Assembly (NCBI GenBank): GCA_009760885.1
Contig: CM019716.1
Coordinates: forward strand, 9,308,438-9,372,437
Origin: Achatina immaculata
Taxonomy: Eukaryota > Mollusca > Gastropoda > Stylommatophora > Achatinidae
Length of the DNA: 64,000 nt
Reading direction: 5' to 3'
Shown here in pieces: positions 25,166 to 36,149 of the stretch. Below the pieces are notes generated by a model. That model did not search any database, was not told the DNA's origin, and saw only the letters and a list, made by a program, of their open reading frames with translations. How positions within the stretch are numbered: the stretch's first letter is position 1; each line of letters opens with the position of its first letter. The translations under genes were made by a program, and so were the position numbers.

Positions 25166-25415
25166 ACACTTGTCCACTGAAATCTGTTCTGGATGTGCCT
25201 TGACTGAAGTCTGTTCTGGATGTTGTGTGGCTGAAGTCTGTTCTGGATGTGGTGTGGCTGAAGTCTGTTCTGGATATAGTGTGGCTGAAGTCTGTTCTGG
25301 ATGTGCCTTGACTGAAGTCTGTTCTGGATGTGCCTTGACTGAAGTCTGTTCTGGATGTGGTGTAGCTGACTCTGTTCTGGATGTGGTGTAGCTGACTCTG
25401 TTCTGGATGTGGCGT
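25166..25415 (+). repeat. 27-bp TGAAGTCTGTTCTGGATGTG array, about 9 units
   Basis: Unit TGACTGAAGTCTGTTCTGGA plus TGTGCCT, with TGTGGTGTGGC variants. The complementary frame reads a Pro/His-rich EQTSATPHP repeat of up to 168 codons, judged a repeat artefact. Confidence 0.9.
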
Positions 25416-25584
25416 GACTCTAGTCGAACATTGTTCAGGGACACGTGTCTGGGGCTGGGTTTCTGGTGTCACGGGTGTCCCTGAGCAGGCAAGAAGGGGA
25501 CCCGTTAATGAACTGTTACAATAAATCCGCCATGACTTTGCCTGGCCACCGTTGCTCTTCCAGACTTTTAAAGATCCGCACAAA
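25416..25584. other. Unique spacer
   Basis: About 170 bp of non-repetitive, relatively GC-rich sequence between two arrays. I recognise nothing in it on either strand. Confidence 0.4.
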
Positions 25585-25935
25585 AGTTCTAGTTCTTTTC
25601 CCTGCACTAAGACACTTGTTCAACAGCTGCAGTTCTTCTCCCTACACTAAGATACTTGTACAACAGCTGCAGTTCTTGTCCCTGTACTAAGATACTTGTT
25701 CAACAGCTTCAGTTCTTGTCCCTGCACTAAGATACTTGTTCAACAGCTGCAGTTCTTGTCCCTGTACTAAGATACTTGTTCAACAGCTGCAGTTCTTGTC
25801 CCTGCACTAAGATACTTGTTCAACAGCTGCAGTTCTTGTCCCTGTACTAAGATACTTGTTCAACAGCTTCAGTTCTTGTCCCTACACTAAGATACTTGTT
25901 CAACAGCTGCAGTTCTTGTCCCTGCACTAACATAT
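25585..25935 (+). repeat. 40-bp minisatellite, about 9 units
   Basis: Unit CTGCAGTTCTTGTCCCTGCA followed by CTAAGATACTTGTTCAACAG. Units alternate GCACT/GTACT and GCTGC/GCTTC, suggesting an 80-bp dimer as the recent amplification step. Confidence 0.92.
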
Positions 25936-26530
25936 TCGAAAATATGATTTTTCCCGATTCTGTGAGAGGCGGCAGGACGAAAAAACCGGAATTTATCTTG
26001 AACTTTTGATGGCGAATTTAAAGCGATGACCTGAAATTTATATTGAGTGATCAAAATACATATCAGACTTATTTATAGTTCAGAAATTGAAAAAAAAACA
26101 CGCACTTCATGTTATTTCACAGGGTGAGCAGAGTTTAGTAACAAATGAGAAGTGACTACTGTTCACGCTTTCAGAGACTAACATGTACTCACTCCATCCA
26201 AACAGTGTTCTCAAAATATACGCTTTTTACAAGTGTTAACATTCTTTCGCCACCCCCCCCCCCCCTTTTCAAAAAAAATATGTTGCCAGGAAATGGTAGA
26301 AAACTACAATCAAACACATATAGTGTTTATTACGACCATCTGGCAGAATAGCCATGTTACGCTCCAAGACTGGATGCTGCAAAAGAAGGCAAAGTTTGAG
26401 ATGCCTGGAAGGCCGCGAGAAACGGTTGACTTTCTGTCAGATTCCGGTGATGAAAGTTTTGCTTGGTACGATGTTAAACATGACTGGAACAACAGACAAA
26501 AACTTCACATAAGTGTTTACAATCTTAACT
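25936..26530. other. Unique segment, possible but unproven exon
   Basis: About 600 bp of single-copy-looking DNA. On + the frame 26233-26544 contains, from about 26350 to 26500, a compositionally ordinary protein stretch (QDWMLQKKAKFEMPGRPRET, then DFLSDSGDESFAWYDV), unlike the low-complexity translations elsewhere. No family is recognised and no convincing splice-site pair was identified. It may be an old transposon remnant or a lone exon. I make no functional call. Confidence 0.25.
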
Positions 26531-27150
26531 TAAATATCAGCTAAACCTGAATGTTTACACTCTTAATTTAACTATCAGGTGGGCCTGAATGTTTTTATTC
26601 TTAACTTAAATATCAGGTACACCTAAATGTTTACACTCTTAACTTAACTATCAGGGTGCTAGTTGGCTAAGTCGATAGTAAGCTGTTCTCTCGTGGCTAG
26701 ACGGCTGCTCGTCCTACCGGAGTCCGTGTTCGAATCCCAGGTAATTCTCTTGTGATTTTTCTTTCTCTCACGTCTCACTAAAGTGCTTTGTCTATGATTT
26801 TTTCGAGGTCTAATCATACAAAATTTGTTCTCTTACTTAACTATCAGGGGGACCTGAATGTTTACAATCTTAACTTATACATCAGGTGGACCTAAATGTT
26901 TATAATATTAACTTAAATATCAGCTAAACCTGAATGTGTACACTCTTAACTTAACTATCAGGTGGACCTGAATGTTTACGATCTTAACTTACTATGACTT
27001 TGAACTAAATGCAATCTTAACTTATTATCAACTGCACATGAAATTTTACAATTTTAACTTAATTATCAACTTGACCTGAATGTTTATAATTGTAACTGAC
27101 AGTTAAACCTTAATGCTTATAATCTTAACTATCAGCTAAACCTGAAGGTT
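26531..27150 (+). repeat. About 40-bp CTTAACTTAACTATCAGG minisatellite
   Basis: Diverged units of the form CTGAATGTTTACACTCTTAA plus CTTAACTATCAGGTGGAC. They run on both sides of the SINE at 26657-26834, so the SINE inserted into an existing array. Confidence 0.82.
26657..26834 (+). mobile_element. tRNA-derived SINE
   Basis: A 178-bp insertion with RNA polymerase III internal promoter boxes: an A-box-like TGGCTAAGTCG at about 26664 and a perfect B box GTTCGAATCCC at 26728-26738, at tRNA-like spacing. It lacks a recognisable closed acceptor stem, so it is a SINE head rather than a tRNA gene. ACTTAACTATCAGGG flanks it at 26642-26656 and 26835-26849, consistent with a 15-bp target-site duplication. 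The surrounding array also contains this string, so the duplication is probable rather than certain. The 3' part, about 26740-26834, has no match I can name. Confidence 0.75.
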
Positions 27151-27177
27151 TATATTATGGCGCAAGAGAAGCTAAAA

Positions 27178-27425
27178 TGAGATGAAAACAAGGACCAGTA
27201 GGACGTTAGGATAAATGTAGGGCACACAGACAACGACCAGTAAGATGTTAGGATAAATGTAGGGCACACAGACAACGACCAGTAAGATGTTAGGATAAAT
27301 GTAGGGCACACAGACAACGACCAGTAAGATGTTAGGATAAATGTAGGGCACACAGACAACGACCAGTAAGATGTTAGGATAAATGTAGGGCACACAGACA
27401 ACGACCAGTAAGATGTTAGGATAAT
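27178..27425 (+). repeat. 42-bp minisatellite, about 6 units
   Basis: Near-identical units ACGACCAGTAAGATGTTAGG plus ATAAATGTAGGGCACACAGACA. All minus-strand frames remain open (94-121 codons) as a by-product. Confidence 0.92.
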
Positions 27426-27680
27426 ACAGGACACAAAAACAAAGATGAAATGGACAGGAAGTCAAGGAACAATAGATAAAAGGACAAATAACACCAGAAA
27501 ACAAAGAGAAATACAGACAAGTGAAGACAAAAGGCAACGCCTAGATCATAAAACAAAGAGAAAAATACAGACAAGTGGAGATAAAGGGCATCGACGAGAT
27601 CAGAAAGCAAAGAGAAAATACAGACAAATGGAGACAAAAGGCATAGTTGAGATCAGAAAACAAAGTACACTGAGACACGA
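27426..27680 (+). repeat. About 54-bp minisatellite, 4 units
   Basis: Diverged units sharing AAACAAAGAGAAAATACAGA plus CAAGTGGAGACAAAAGGCAT and GAGATCAGA. It grades into the following 24-bp array through the shared word ACAAAG. Confidence 0.75.
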
Positions 27681-28205
27681 AGACAAAGAACATTGAGACA
27701 TGAAGACAAAGAACGCTGAGACACGAAGACAACGAACACTGAGTCATGAAAACAAAGAACACTGAGACATCAAGACAAAGAACACTGAGACGTCAAGACA
27801 AAGAACACTGAGACATCAAGACAAACAACACTGAGACATCAAGACAAAAAACACTGAGACATCAAGACAAACAACACTGAGACACGAAGACAACAACGCT
27901 GAGAAACGAAAACAAAGAACATTGAGACATGAAGACAATGAAAATTGAGACATGAAGACAATGAACATTGAGACATGAAAACAAAGAACACTGAGATATG
28001 AAGATAAATAACACTGAGATATGAAGACAAAGAACACTGAGATATGAAGACAAAGAACACTGAGACACCAAGACAAAGAACATTGAGAAGCCAACTCAAA
28101 GAACACTGAGACATGAAAACAAAGAACACTGAGACATGAAAACAAAGAACACTAAGACATGAAGACAAAGAGCAATGAGATATGAAGACAAAGAACACTG
28201 AGGCA
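27681..28205 (+). repeat. 24-bp ACACTGAGACATGAAGACAA array, about 22 units
   Basis: Unit ACACTGAGACATGAAGACAA plus AGAA. The minus strand reads VFFVFMSQCSLSS repeatedly in several frames; these are repeat translations and not genes. Confidence 0.92.
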
Positions 28206-28770
28206 CGAATATACTTCCAATATAACCAACATTTTAAAGTATCAATACAATATTTATAGCTTCCAACATTCAGAGGTAGTTGTGTTTGATCACGTGATCA
28301 GTTCTAACAAACGTTGTTTAGAATGTGATCCTCCTCTCTCTTCCTCCTGTCTGCTCCTACTTACCTCCTCTTACACCCCCACTCTACCTCTTTCCCTCCT
28401 CTTACACCCCCACTCTCCCTCTTCCCCTCCTCTTACACCTCCACTCTCCCTCATTCGCGACCCCCCAATATTACCAGATTCTGTAAACAACTTCTAGCTA
28501 GCCACATCCAGAAATCAATTTTCTTTTTTCTCCCTCACAAAATTCCTTGTTGCTGAAAAAAAAACTTCTGCTACAAAGTGGAAAATGCTGTTGTGGAGGC
28601 CGCGCTTATAAAGATCAGCTTGTTCTATATCTTCGTCTCAGCCTGTAGTGTGCAAGGGTAATTGGTGTCTTTTTGTCTAGTCCATCATCGTCGACGTTTT
28701 CATCGATTCAATTCTTTGCTTCCACGTCCCTCTTTATGTCGCAATATGGCAGTGCTTGGTTACAGAAAGC
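28206..28770. other. Unique segment with a short C/T-rich repeat
   Basis: Mostly non-repetitive. At 28350-28450 there are three copies of CCTCCTCTTACACCCCCACT. No tRNA boxes, retroelement motifs or long coding frames are recognised. Confidence 0.5.
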
Positions 28771-29095
28771 CAAAGGTTACAGCAAAATCTTACACCAGAA
28801 AGTTATAGCAAGTCAGACAGTTACAGCAAGCCAGAAAGTTACAGCAAGCCAGAAAGTTACTGCAAGTCAGAAAGTTACAGCAAAACCTTACATCAGAAAG
28901 TTACAGCAAGCTAGAAAGTTACAGCAAGCTAGAAAGTTACATCAAGCTAGAAAGTTACAGCAAGCTAGAAAGTTACATCAAGCTAGAAAGTTACAGCAAG
29001 CTAGAAAGTTACACCAAAATCTTACGTCAGAAAGTTACAGCAAGCCAAAAAGTTACAGCAAAATCTTACACCAGAAAGTTGTAGCAAGCCAGAAA
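28771..29095 (+). repeat. 18-bp AAAGTTACAGCAAGCTAG array
   Basis: Unit GAAAGTTACAGCAAGCTA with longer interspersed units containing CAAAATCTTACACCA. A forward frame reads QARKLQ repeatedly (inside 28673-29254), an artefact of an 18-bp period. Confidence 0.9.
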
Positions 29096-29108
29096 TTCAT
29101 TCATTTGC

Positions 29109-30480
29109 ATGACCCTTGCAGAACTTTGCCTCCCAAACAGCACTCCTGTAGGTCTCTCGGTTGTGAGCAAGATGGCCTGCTGCGATATGGCATTCAGGTA
29201 TTTGGCCAAAAGAATGGAAAAGAACTATATTCATACCACTACAAAAAAGGGTAACCTGAAATTATGCACAAACTACAGAACAGTTGCCCTGATTAGTCAT
29301 GCCAGTAAAATTCTGTTAAAAATCATAATGGGTAGACCTCGAAAAAAAATAGAAGAAGAAATCAATATGGTCCAAGCTGGTTTCAGCCAAGGAAGAGGAT
29401 CAAGAGATCATATATTCAATCTAAGATTAATAATAGAGAAATGCAGAGAGTGTAATGTGAATCTATATTTATCCTTTATAGACTACTCAAAGGCATTTGA
29501 TTGTGTACAACACCAGAAACTTTGGGAAATAATGTAAAAAATGGGATTTCCAACACATTTGATACAGTTAACATCACTGCTGTATCTAGCCCAACAAGCA
29601 GCAGTAAGAATAAATGGTGAAACAACAACTTGGTTTGACATAAAACAAAGGGTCCGTCAGGGGTGCATATTGTCACTTTACTTATTTAACTTGTATACTG
29701 AAAATATAATGAGGAATGTTAGAGAAGATGTAGACAAAGAATATTACGATGCCATAACAATTGGAGGTTATGAAATACCAGAGATTAGATATGCTGATAA
29801 CACAGTATTACTGTCCACAACACAAAAAGGAATGGAAAAACTAATTATGTCAGTCCGTAAGAACAGAGAAGAGAAGAATCTCTATCTTAATGAGAAAAAA
29901 ACTAAATTGATGACAACTGACAAAACAAACAAGGCAGCTGAAATATGTATCAGTGAGGAAAAATTGGAAGAAGTGGAGAGTTTTGTATATCTTGGATCAC
30001 TACTAACTAATAATGGAGATACAATGAGGGAAATTAAAAGGAAGACATCCATCGCTCTTCAGAAAGTAAAACAAATAAAGAATCTGTGGAGAGGAGCATA
30101 CAGAAACACAAAAATAAGATTTTTAAGGGCAGGCATCTTTCCCATCGCAACATATGCCTGTGAGACCTGGACACTTAACAAAACAGCTGAGAAACACATA
30201 AATGCCTTTGAATGTGAATGCTACAGAAGAGTTCTCCAAATATCGTGGACACAAAAAAAAACAAACAAATATGTCTATACTAGAAGAGCTTAATATTGAA
30301 AAGGGTGGCTAGTAAAGAGGATTAAAGAGAGAAAACTTAAATATTTTGGACACTTTAAACGTCATGATAATTTAGAGAAGACCGTATTGGAAGGATACAT
30401 AATGGGAAAAAGAAAGTGAAGAAGACCAAAACGAAGATGGCTGCAAGACATCGTTGACGATCTGCAAATGTCAGTTCGGG
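29109..30480 (+). pseudogene. RTE-like LINE (family A): reverse transcriptase fragment
   Basis: RT motifs in order: CTNYRTVALISHASKILLKI, NMVQAGFSQGRGSRDHIFNL, YLSFIDYSKAFDCVQ (motif A), VRQGCILSLYLFNLY (motif B), IRYADNTVLLS (motif C), FVYLGSLLTNNG and ATYACETWTLNK. The C-terminal WLQDIVDDL follows near 30440-30465. Lesions: an in-frame TAA at 29535-29537, a frameshift near 30250-30290 and a TGA near 30418. In motif C the usual YADD reads YADN (Asn codon 29799-29801), removing a metal-binding aspartate. The N-terminal RT and endonuclease are missing, so it is 5'-truncated at about 29110-29240 against the 18-bp array. The RTE-like assignment rests on motif style and is tentative; LINE identity is firm. 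Confidence 0.88.
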
Positions 30481-31725
30481 TTCTTTCTCCTCCAATAATA
30501 ATTCACACTGTTGATTTCTGCTTTCACAGTCAGTTTCATACATTCCTCTGCAATATTCCTTCCATCTTTCTAGAATTTCCTCTGTCTCTGTCAAGGTATT
30601 CCCCATCCTGTCACAAATTACATTTAGCTTAGGTGTGACATTTCTTGTCAATGCCTTCATTTCTTTAAACATTTCACTATCTCTTCCACACATCTGATGT
30701 TCTTCTATTCTTTCACAACAATCTTGTATGTATTTGTTTTGGTCTTTTCTTATGTTTCTTCGTACTTCTTTTGTTAAAGTTTTATATTTCTCTTTTTTGT
30801 TGTTTGTCTCTTTCCGTTGTGCCTTCATTTCTCTACGTTGTTTTATCAGTTCTAGTGTACCTGCTGTGATCCATCCATTCTTTTGCGTTTTTTTTTTCTG
30901 GAACTATGTCTTTAGCTGTTGTTATTAAGATATCTTTGGCCTGTGTAGCCAATTCATCTGGTGTCATCTCCTCCTGTACAGCCATCAGGATTTCGAAACG
31001 GTTCTTCACTTCTATACCGTATTGTTCTGGTATTTTTGTAAGATCAAAGTGGAGTGGTCTTGATACCGTAACTGTCTTTTTTATCTTTATCTTCATGTCT
31101 GCTATTAATAACTCATGGTCCGTGTCACAATCAGCACCTGGTAAAGTTTTTGCTGATTTTATACTTGATCTCCACATTCTTTGCACTAAAATGTAATCTA
31201 TTTGATTCTTGGTTTTCCCATCAGGTGATGTCCATGTGTAAAGTCTTCTTGGATGTTGTTTAAAAAGTATGTTAGTGATCATTAGCTCATTTTCCATGTA
31301 AAAAGCCATTAGATTGTCACCTGCCTCATTTCTGTGTCCTACGCTAAATTTCCCTACAACATGTCCTTTGTCTTCTGCTCTTTCTGTACCAATCTTTGCA
31401 TTAAAATCCCCCATTACTAATACAGTATCATTTTTCCGTACCTGGTCTATTGTTGTTTGCAGTGTGTTATAAAAGTTTTCTACTTCCTCTTCTGCTGCTG
31501 ATGTAGGTGCATATATCCGGATGACTGTTACATTTCTAGGAATGCCCTTAAGTCTGATTGTGAGGATTCTATCACTTACTGGATTGTAGCCTAGTAATGC
31601 TTTTGATGTTGATTTGTCCAAATAAAAAGCCACTCCATTCTTTCCTCCTACTTCTGTGCAGTCTAACGCTAAGGAAAGTGTTAAATACAAACTGTGAGCT
31701 GATTCTGTGTTTTGCCAAGCTCAGA
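30475..31725 (-). pseudogene. LINE family A: endonuclease fragment, copy 1
   Basis: On the minus strand, two frames (30833-31690 and 30355-30828) join across an extra T in a poly-T run near 30889. They encode most of an APE-type endonuclease: NVTVIRIYAPTSAAEEEVE, VMGDFNAKIG (about 31388-31417), RRLYTWTSPDGKTKNQIDYI and CDTDHELLIADMK. A basic linker and EEKEPELTFADRQ follow. The N-terminal endonuclease with the QETH-type Glu motif is absent. This style resembles RTE-type LINE endonucleases often annotated as craniofacial development protein 2-like. The last ~45 codons of the lower frame are antisense of the neighbouring RT and are not real protein. Endonuclease and RT lie in opposite orientation, back to back at about 30475. 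Confidence 0.88.
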
Positions 31726-32195
31726 TTAACTAATAATGGAGATACAATGAGGGAAATTAAAAGGAGGACATCCATCGCTCTTCAGAAAGTAAAACAAATA
31801 AAGAATCTGTGGAGAGGAGCACACAGAACCACAAAAATAAGATTTTTAAGGGCAGGCATCTTTCCCATCGCAACATATGCCTGTGATACCTGGACACTTA
31901 ACAAAACAGCTGAGAAACACATAAATGCCTTTGAATGTGAATGCTACAGAAGAGTTCTCCAAATATCGTGGACACAAAAAAAAACAAACAAATATGTCTA
32001 TACTAGAAGAGCTTAATATTGAAAAGGGTGGCTAGTAAAGAGGATTAAAGAGAGAAAACTTAAATATTTTGGACACTTTAAACGTCATGATAATTTAGAG
32101 AAGACCGTATTGGAAGGATACATAATGGGAAAAAGAAAGTGAAGAAGACCAAAACGAAGATGGCTGCAAGACATCGTTGACGATCTGCAAATGTC
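31726..32195 (+). pseudogene. LINE family A: RT C-terminal fragment, copy 2
   Basis: Repeats 30007-30480 at an offset of 1723 bp with a few substitutions (for example KRRTSIALQ versus KRKTSIALQ). It contains only the end of the RT, from NNGDTMREIK onward, because the tandem duplication began inside the RT. It carries the same TGA and frameshift as copy 1. Confidence 0.88.
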
Positions 32196-33450
32196 AGTTC
32201 GGGTTCTTTCTCCTCCAATAATAATTCACACTGTTGATTTCTGCTTTCACGGTCAGTTTCATACATTCCTCTGCAATATTCCTTCCATCTTTCTAGAATT
32301 TCCTCTGTCTCTGTCAAGGTATCCCCCATCCTGTCACAAATTACATTTAGCTTAGGTGTGACATTTCTTGTCAATGCCTTCATTTCTTTAAACATTTCAC
32401 TATCTCTTCCACACATCTGATGTTCTTCTATTCTTTCACAACAATCTTGTATGTATTTGTTTTGGTCTTTTCTTATGTTTCTTCGTACTTCTTTTGTTAA
32501 AGTTTTATATTTCTCTTTTTTGTTGTTTGTCTCTTTCCGTTGCGCCTTCATTTCTCTACGTTGTTTTATCAGTTCTAGTGTACCTGCTGTGATCCATCCA
32601 TTCTTTTGCGTTTTTTTTTCTGGAACTATGTCTTTAGCTGTTGTTATTAAGATATCTTTGGCCTGTGTAGCCAATTCATCTGGTGTCATCTCCTCCTGTA
32701 CAGCCATCAGGATTTCGAAACGGTTCTTCACTTCTATACCGTATTGTTCTGGTATTTTTGTAAGATCAAAGTGGAGTGGTCTTGATACCGTAACTGTCTT
32801 TTTTATCTTTATCTTCATGTCTGCTATTAATAACTCATGGTCCGTGTCACAATCAGCACCTGGTAAAGTTTTTGCTGATTTTATACTTGATCTCCACATT
32901 CTTTGCACTAAAATGTAATCTATTTGATTCTTGGTTTTCCCATCAGGTGATGTCCATGTGTAAAGTCTTCTTGGATGTTGTTTAAAAAGTATGTTAGTGA
33001 TCATTAGCTCATTTTCCATGTAAAAAGCCATTAGATTGTCACCTGCCTCATTTCTGTGTCCTACGCTAAATTTCCCTACAACATGTCCTTTGTCTTCTGC
33101 TCTTTCTGTACCAATCTTTGCATTAAAATCCCCCATTACTAATACAGTATCATTTTTCCGTACCTGGTCTATTGTTGTTTGCAGTGTGTTATAAAAGTTT
33201 TCTACTTCCTCTTCTGCTGCTGATGTAGGTGCATATATCCGGATGACTGTTACATTTCTAGGAATGCCCTTAAGTCTGATTGTGAGGATTCTATCACTTA
33301 CTGGATTGTAGCCTAGTAATGCTTTTGATGTTGATTTGTCCAAATAAAAAGCCACTCCATTCTTTCCTCCTACTTCTGTGCAGTCTAACGCTAAGGAAAG
33401 TGTTAAATACAAACTGTGAGCTGATTCTGTGTTTTGCCAAGCTCAGATTA
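32196..33450 (-). pseudogene. LINE family A: endonuclease fragment, copy 2
   Basis: Repeats 30475-31725. Here the poly-T run is one base shorter, so a single 444-codon frame (32078-33412) covers the endonuclease and linker without break. It has the same motifs as copy 1, including VMGDFNAKIG at about 33111-33140 and TDHELL. The N terminus is missing as in copy 1, and the first residues (MYLTLSLALDC) are probably not native. The last ~45 residues are antisense of the RT fragment. A gene caller would report this as a protein; it is a truncated LINE endonuclease lacking the RT it needs. Confidence 0.88.
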
Positions 33451-33514
33451 AAATATGCGCTGAGAAGAAAGAGTTGGAAAGAAAATCAATAAAGTGCAAG
33501 CGGAGATGCAGAAA

Positions 33515-35505
33515 AAGGATGTGATGTGACACTGCAGGATGTGATGTGACACTGTAGGATGTGATGTGACACTGTAGGATGTGATGTGACACTGTAGGAT
33601 GTGATGTGACACTGTAGGATGTGATGTGACACTGTAGGATGTGATGTGACACTGTAGGATGTGATGTGACACTGTAGGATGTGATGTGACACTGTAGGAT
33701 GTGATGTGACACTGCAGGATGTGATGTGACACTGTAGGATGTGATGTGACACTGTAGGATGTGATGTGGCACTGCAGGATGTGATGTGACAGTGCAGGAT
33801 GTGATGTGGCACTGTAGGATGTGATGTGGCACTGTAGGATGTGATGTGGCACTGTAGGATGTGATGTGGCACTGTAGGATGTGATGTGGCACTGCAGGAT
33901 GTGATGTGACAGTGCAGGATGTGATGTGGCACTGCAGGATGTGATGTGACAGTGCAGGATGTGATGTGACACTGCAGGATGTGATGTGACACTGCAGGAT
34001 GTGATGTGACACTGCAGGATGTGATGTGACAGTCAAGGATGTGATGTGACACTCCAGGATGTGATGTGACACTGCAGGATGTGATGTGACACTGCAGAAT
34101 GTGATGTGACACTGCAAGATGAGATGTGACACTGCAAGATGAGATGTGACACTGCAGAATGTGATGTGACAGTGCAGGATGTGATGTGACACTGCAGGGT
34201 GTGATGTGACACTGCAGGATGTGATGTGACAGTGCAGGATGTGATGTGACACTGCAGGATGTGATGTGACAGTGCAGGATGTGATGTGACACTGCAGGAT
34301 GTGATGTGACACTGCAGGATGTGATGTGACACTGCAGGATGTGATGTGACACTGTAGGATGTGATGTGACACTGTAGGATGTGATGTGACACTGTAGGAT
34401 GTGATGTGACACTGTAGGATGTGATGTGACACTGTAGGATGTGATGTGACACTGTAGGATGTGATGTGACACTGTAGGATGTGATGTGACACTGCAGGAT
34501 GTGATGTGACACTGTAGGATGTGATGTGACACTGTAGGATGTGATGTGGCACTGCAGGATGTGTGTGACAGTGCAGGATGTGATGTGGCACTGTAGGATG
34601 TGATGTGGCACTGTAGGATGTGATGTGGCACTGTAGGATGTGATGTGGCACTGTAGGATGTGATGTGGCACTGCAGGATGTGATGTGACAGTGCAGGATG
34701 TGATGTGGCACTGCAGGATGTGATGTGACAGTGCAGGATGTGATGTGACACTGCAGGATGTGATGTGACACTGCAGGATGTGATGTGACACTGCAGGATG
34801 TGATGTGACAGTCAAGGATGTGATGTGACACTCCAGGATGTGATGTGACACTGCAGGATGTGATGTGACACTGCAGAATGTGATGTGACACTGCAAGATG
34901 AGATGTGACACTGCAGGATGAGATGTGCTACTGCAGAATGTGATGTGACAGTGCAGGATGTGATGTGACACTGCAGGGTGTGATGTGACACTGCAGGATG
35001 TGATGTGACAGTGCAGGATGTGATGTGACACTGCAGGATGTGATGTGACAGTGCAGGATGTGATGTGACACTGCAGGATGTGATGTGACACTGCAGGATG
35101 TGATGTGACACTGCAGGATGTGATGTGACAGTGCGGAATGTGATGTGACACTGCAGGATGTGATGTGACAGTGCGAGATGTGATGTGACACTGCAGGATG
35201 TGATGTGACACTGCAGGATGTGATGTGACACTGCAGGATGTGATGTGACACTGCAGGATGTGATGTGACAGTGCGAGATGTGATGTGACACTGCAGGATG
35301 TGATGTGACACTGCAGGATGTGATGTGACAGTGCGAGATGTGATGTGACACTGCAGGATGTGATGTGACACTGCAGGATGTGATGTGACAGTTCAGGATG
35401 TGATGTGACAGTGCAGGATGTGATGTGACAGTGCAGGATGTGATGTGACACTGCAGGATGTGATGTGACAGTGCAGGATGTGATGTGACACTGCAGGATG
35501 TGATG
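33515..35505 (-). repeat. 20-bp satellite, about 100 units
   Basis: Unit ACTGCAGGATGTGATGTGAC and one- or two-base variants (CTGTAGG, AGTGCAGG, GTGGC). All three minus-strand frames are free of stops in the unit, giving overlapping frames of 482, 472 and 421 codons that translate as SHPAVSHHILQCHIT repeats. Three equally open frames with the same peptide period are diagnostic of a stop-free satellite, not a gene. Blocks around 33760-34500 recur at 34540-35280 (offset about 778-780 bp, 39 units), showing higher-order duplication. Confidence 0.95.
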
Positions 35506-35665
35506 TCGGGCCAGGCCTTCAGATATTTATACCCGATAACCTTCTCTGACAATGTCGAGTGGTCACGTGATTGCAGCAGATGTTTTTGTCATAATAAATG
35601 AGTTTCCCAATGTCCAGATCTATTTCGCAAATGAAAGTTTTAATTTTTATTGAAATGTTCTTGTG
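35506..35665. other. Unique spacer
   Basis: About 160 bp of non-repetitive sequence. No feature recognised. Confidence 0.4.
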
Positions 35666-36115
35666 CTCAACAATTTACTAGGAGACAAAGTTTGCCGTCA
35701 AAAAATATTAGGAAACAAAATCAGTCATCACACGATTGCTAAAAGACAAAATTAGTCATAAGACAAGTGTAAGAAGACAAACTCAGCCATCAAACGAATG
35801 CTATGAGACAAAATTAGCCATCAATGCTAGGAGACATAATCAGCCATCACACAAATGCTAGGCGACAAAATCAGCTATAAAACAAATGCTAGAAGATAGA
35901 ATAAATCATCAAACAAGTGTTAAGAGACAAAATCATCTATCAAACGAATGTTAAGAGACAAAATCATCTATCAAACGAATGTTAAGAGACAAAATCATCT
36001 ATCAAACAAATGCTAGAAGATAAAATAAGTCATCTAACAAGTGTTAAGAGACAAAATCATCTATCAAACGAATGCTAGGAGACAAAATCAGTCATCAAAG
36101 AAATTCTGAGTAAAT
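35666..36115 (+). repeat. About 31-bp minisatellite, 14 units
   Basis: Unit GTTAAGAGACAAAATCATCT plus ATCAAACGAAT, diverged at the left edge (CTAGGAGACAAAATCAGTCA type) and more uniform at 35910-36080. Confidence 0.88.
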
Positions 36116-36149
36116 TAATTTTTCTGACTTAAACTTTCATCAGAACAAA

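Larger units (their letters stand above)
30007..33450. repeat. Tandem duplication of the inverted LINE block (1723 bp)
   Basis: 30007-31730 and 31730-33450 are near-identical. At the internal junction GCTCAGATTAACTAATAATG, the left parent reads GCTCAGATTAAAATATGC and the right parent reads CACTACTAACTAATAATG. They share TAA at the crossover. Confidence 0.88.

Noticed and set aside
25046..25607. 168-codon minus-strand Pro/Thr/His-rich protein
   Set aside because: It reads through the 27-bp array in the complement and has no recognisable domain outside it.
26657..26745. Functional tRNA gene
   Set aside because: A and B boxes are present but no 7-bp acceptor stem or clear anticodon arm closes the molecule, and the flanks indicate a SINE insertion.
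30355..30828. C-terminal membrane segment (LAAIFVLVFFTFFFPLCILPI) of the LINE endonuclease frame
   Set aside because: The stretch is antisense of the RT C terminus on the other strand (rearrangement junction), not native protein. The same holds for the end of the 32078-33412 frame.
33443..35552. Large minus-strand open frames of 246-482 codons as a repeat-protein gene
   Set aside because: All three frames are equally open and encode the same 20-residue period, which follows from a stop-free 20-bp satellite. There are no ordinary coding features.
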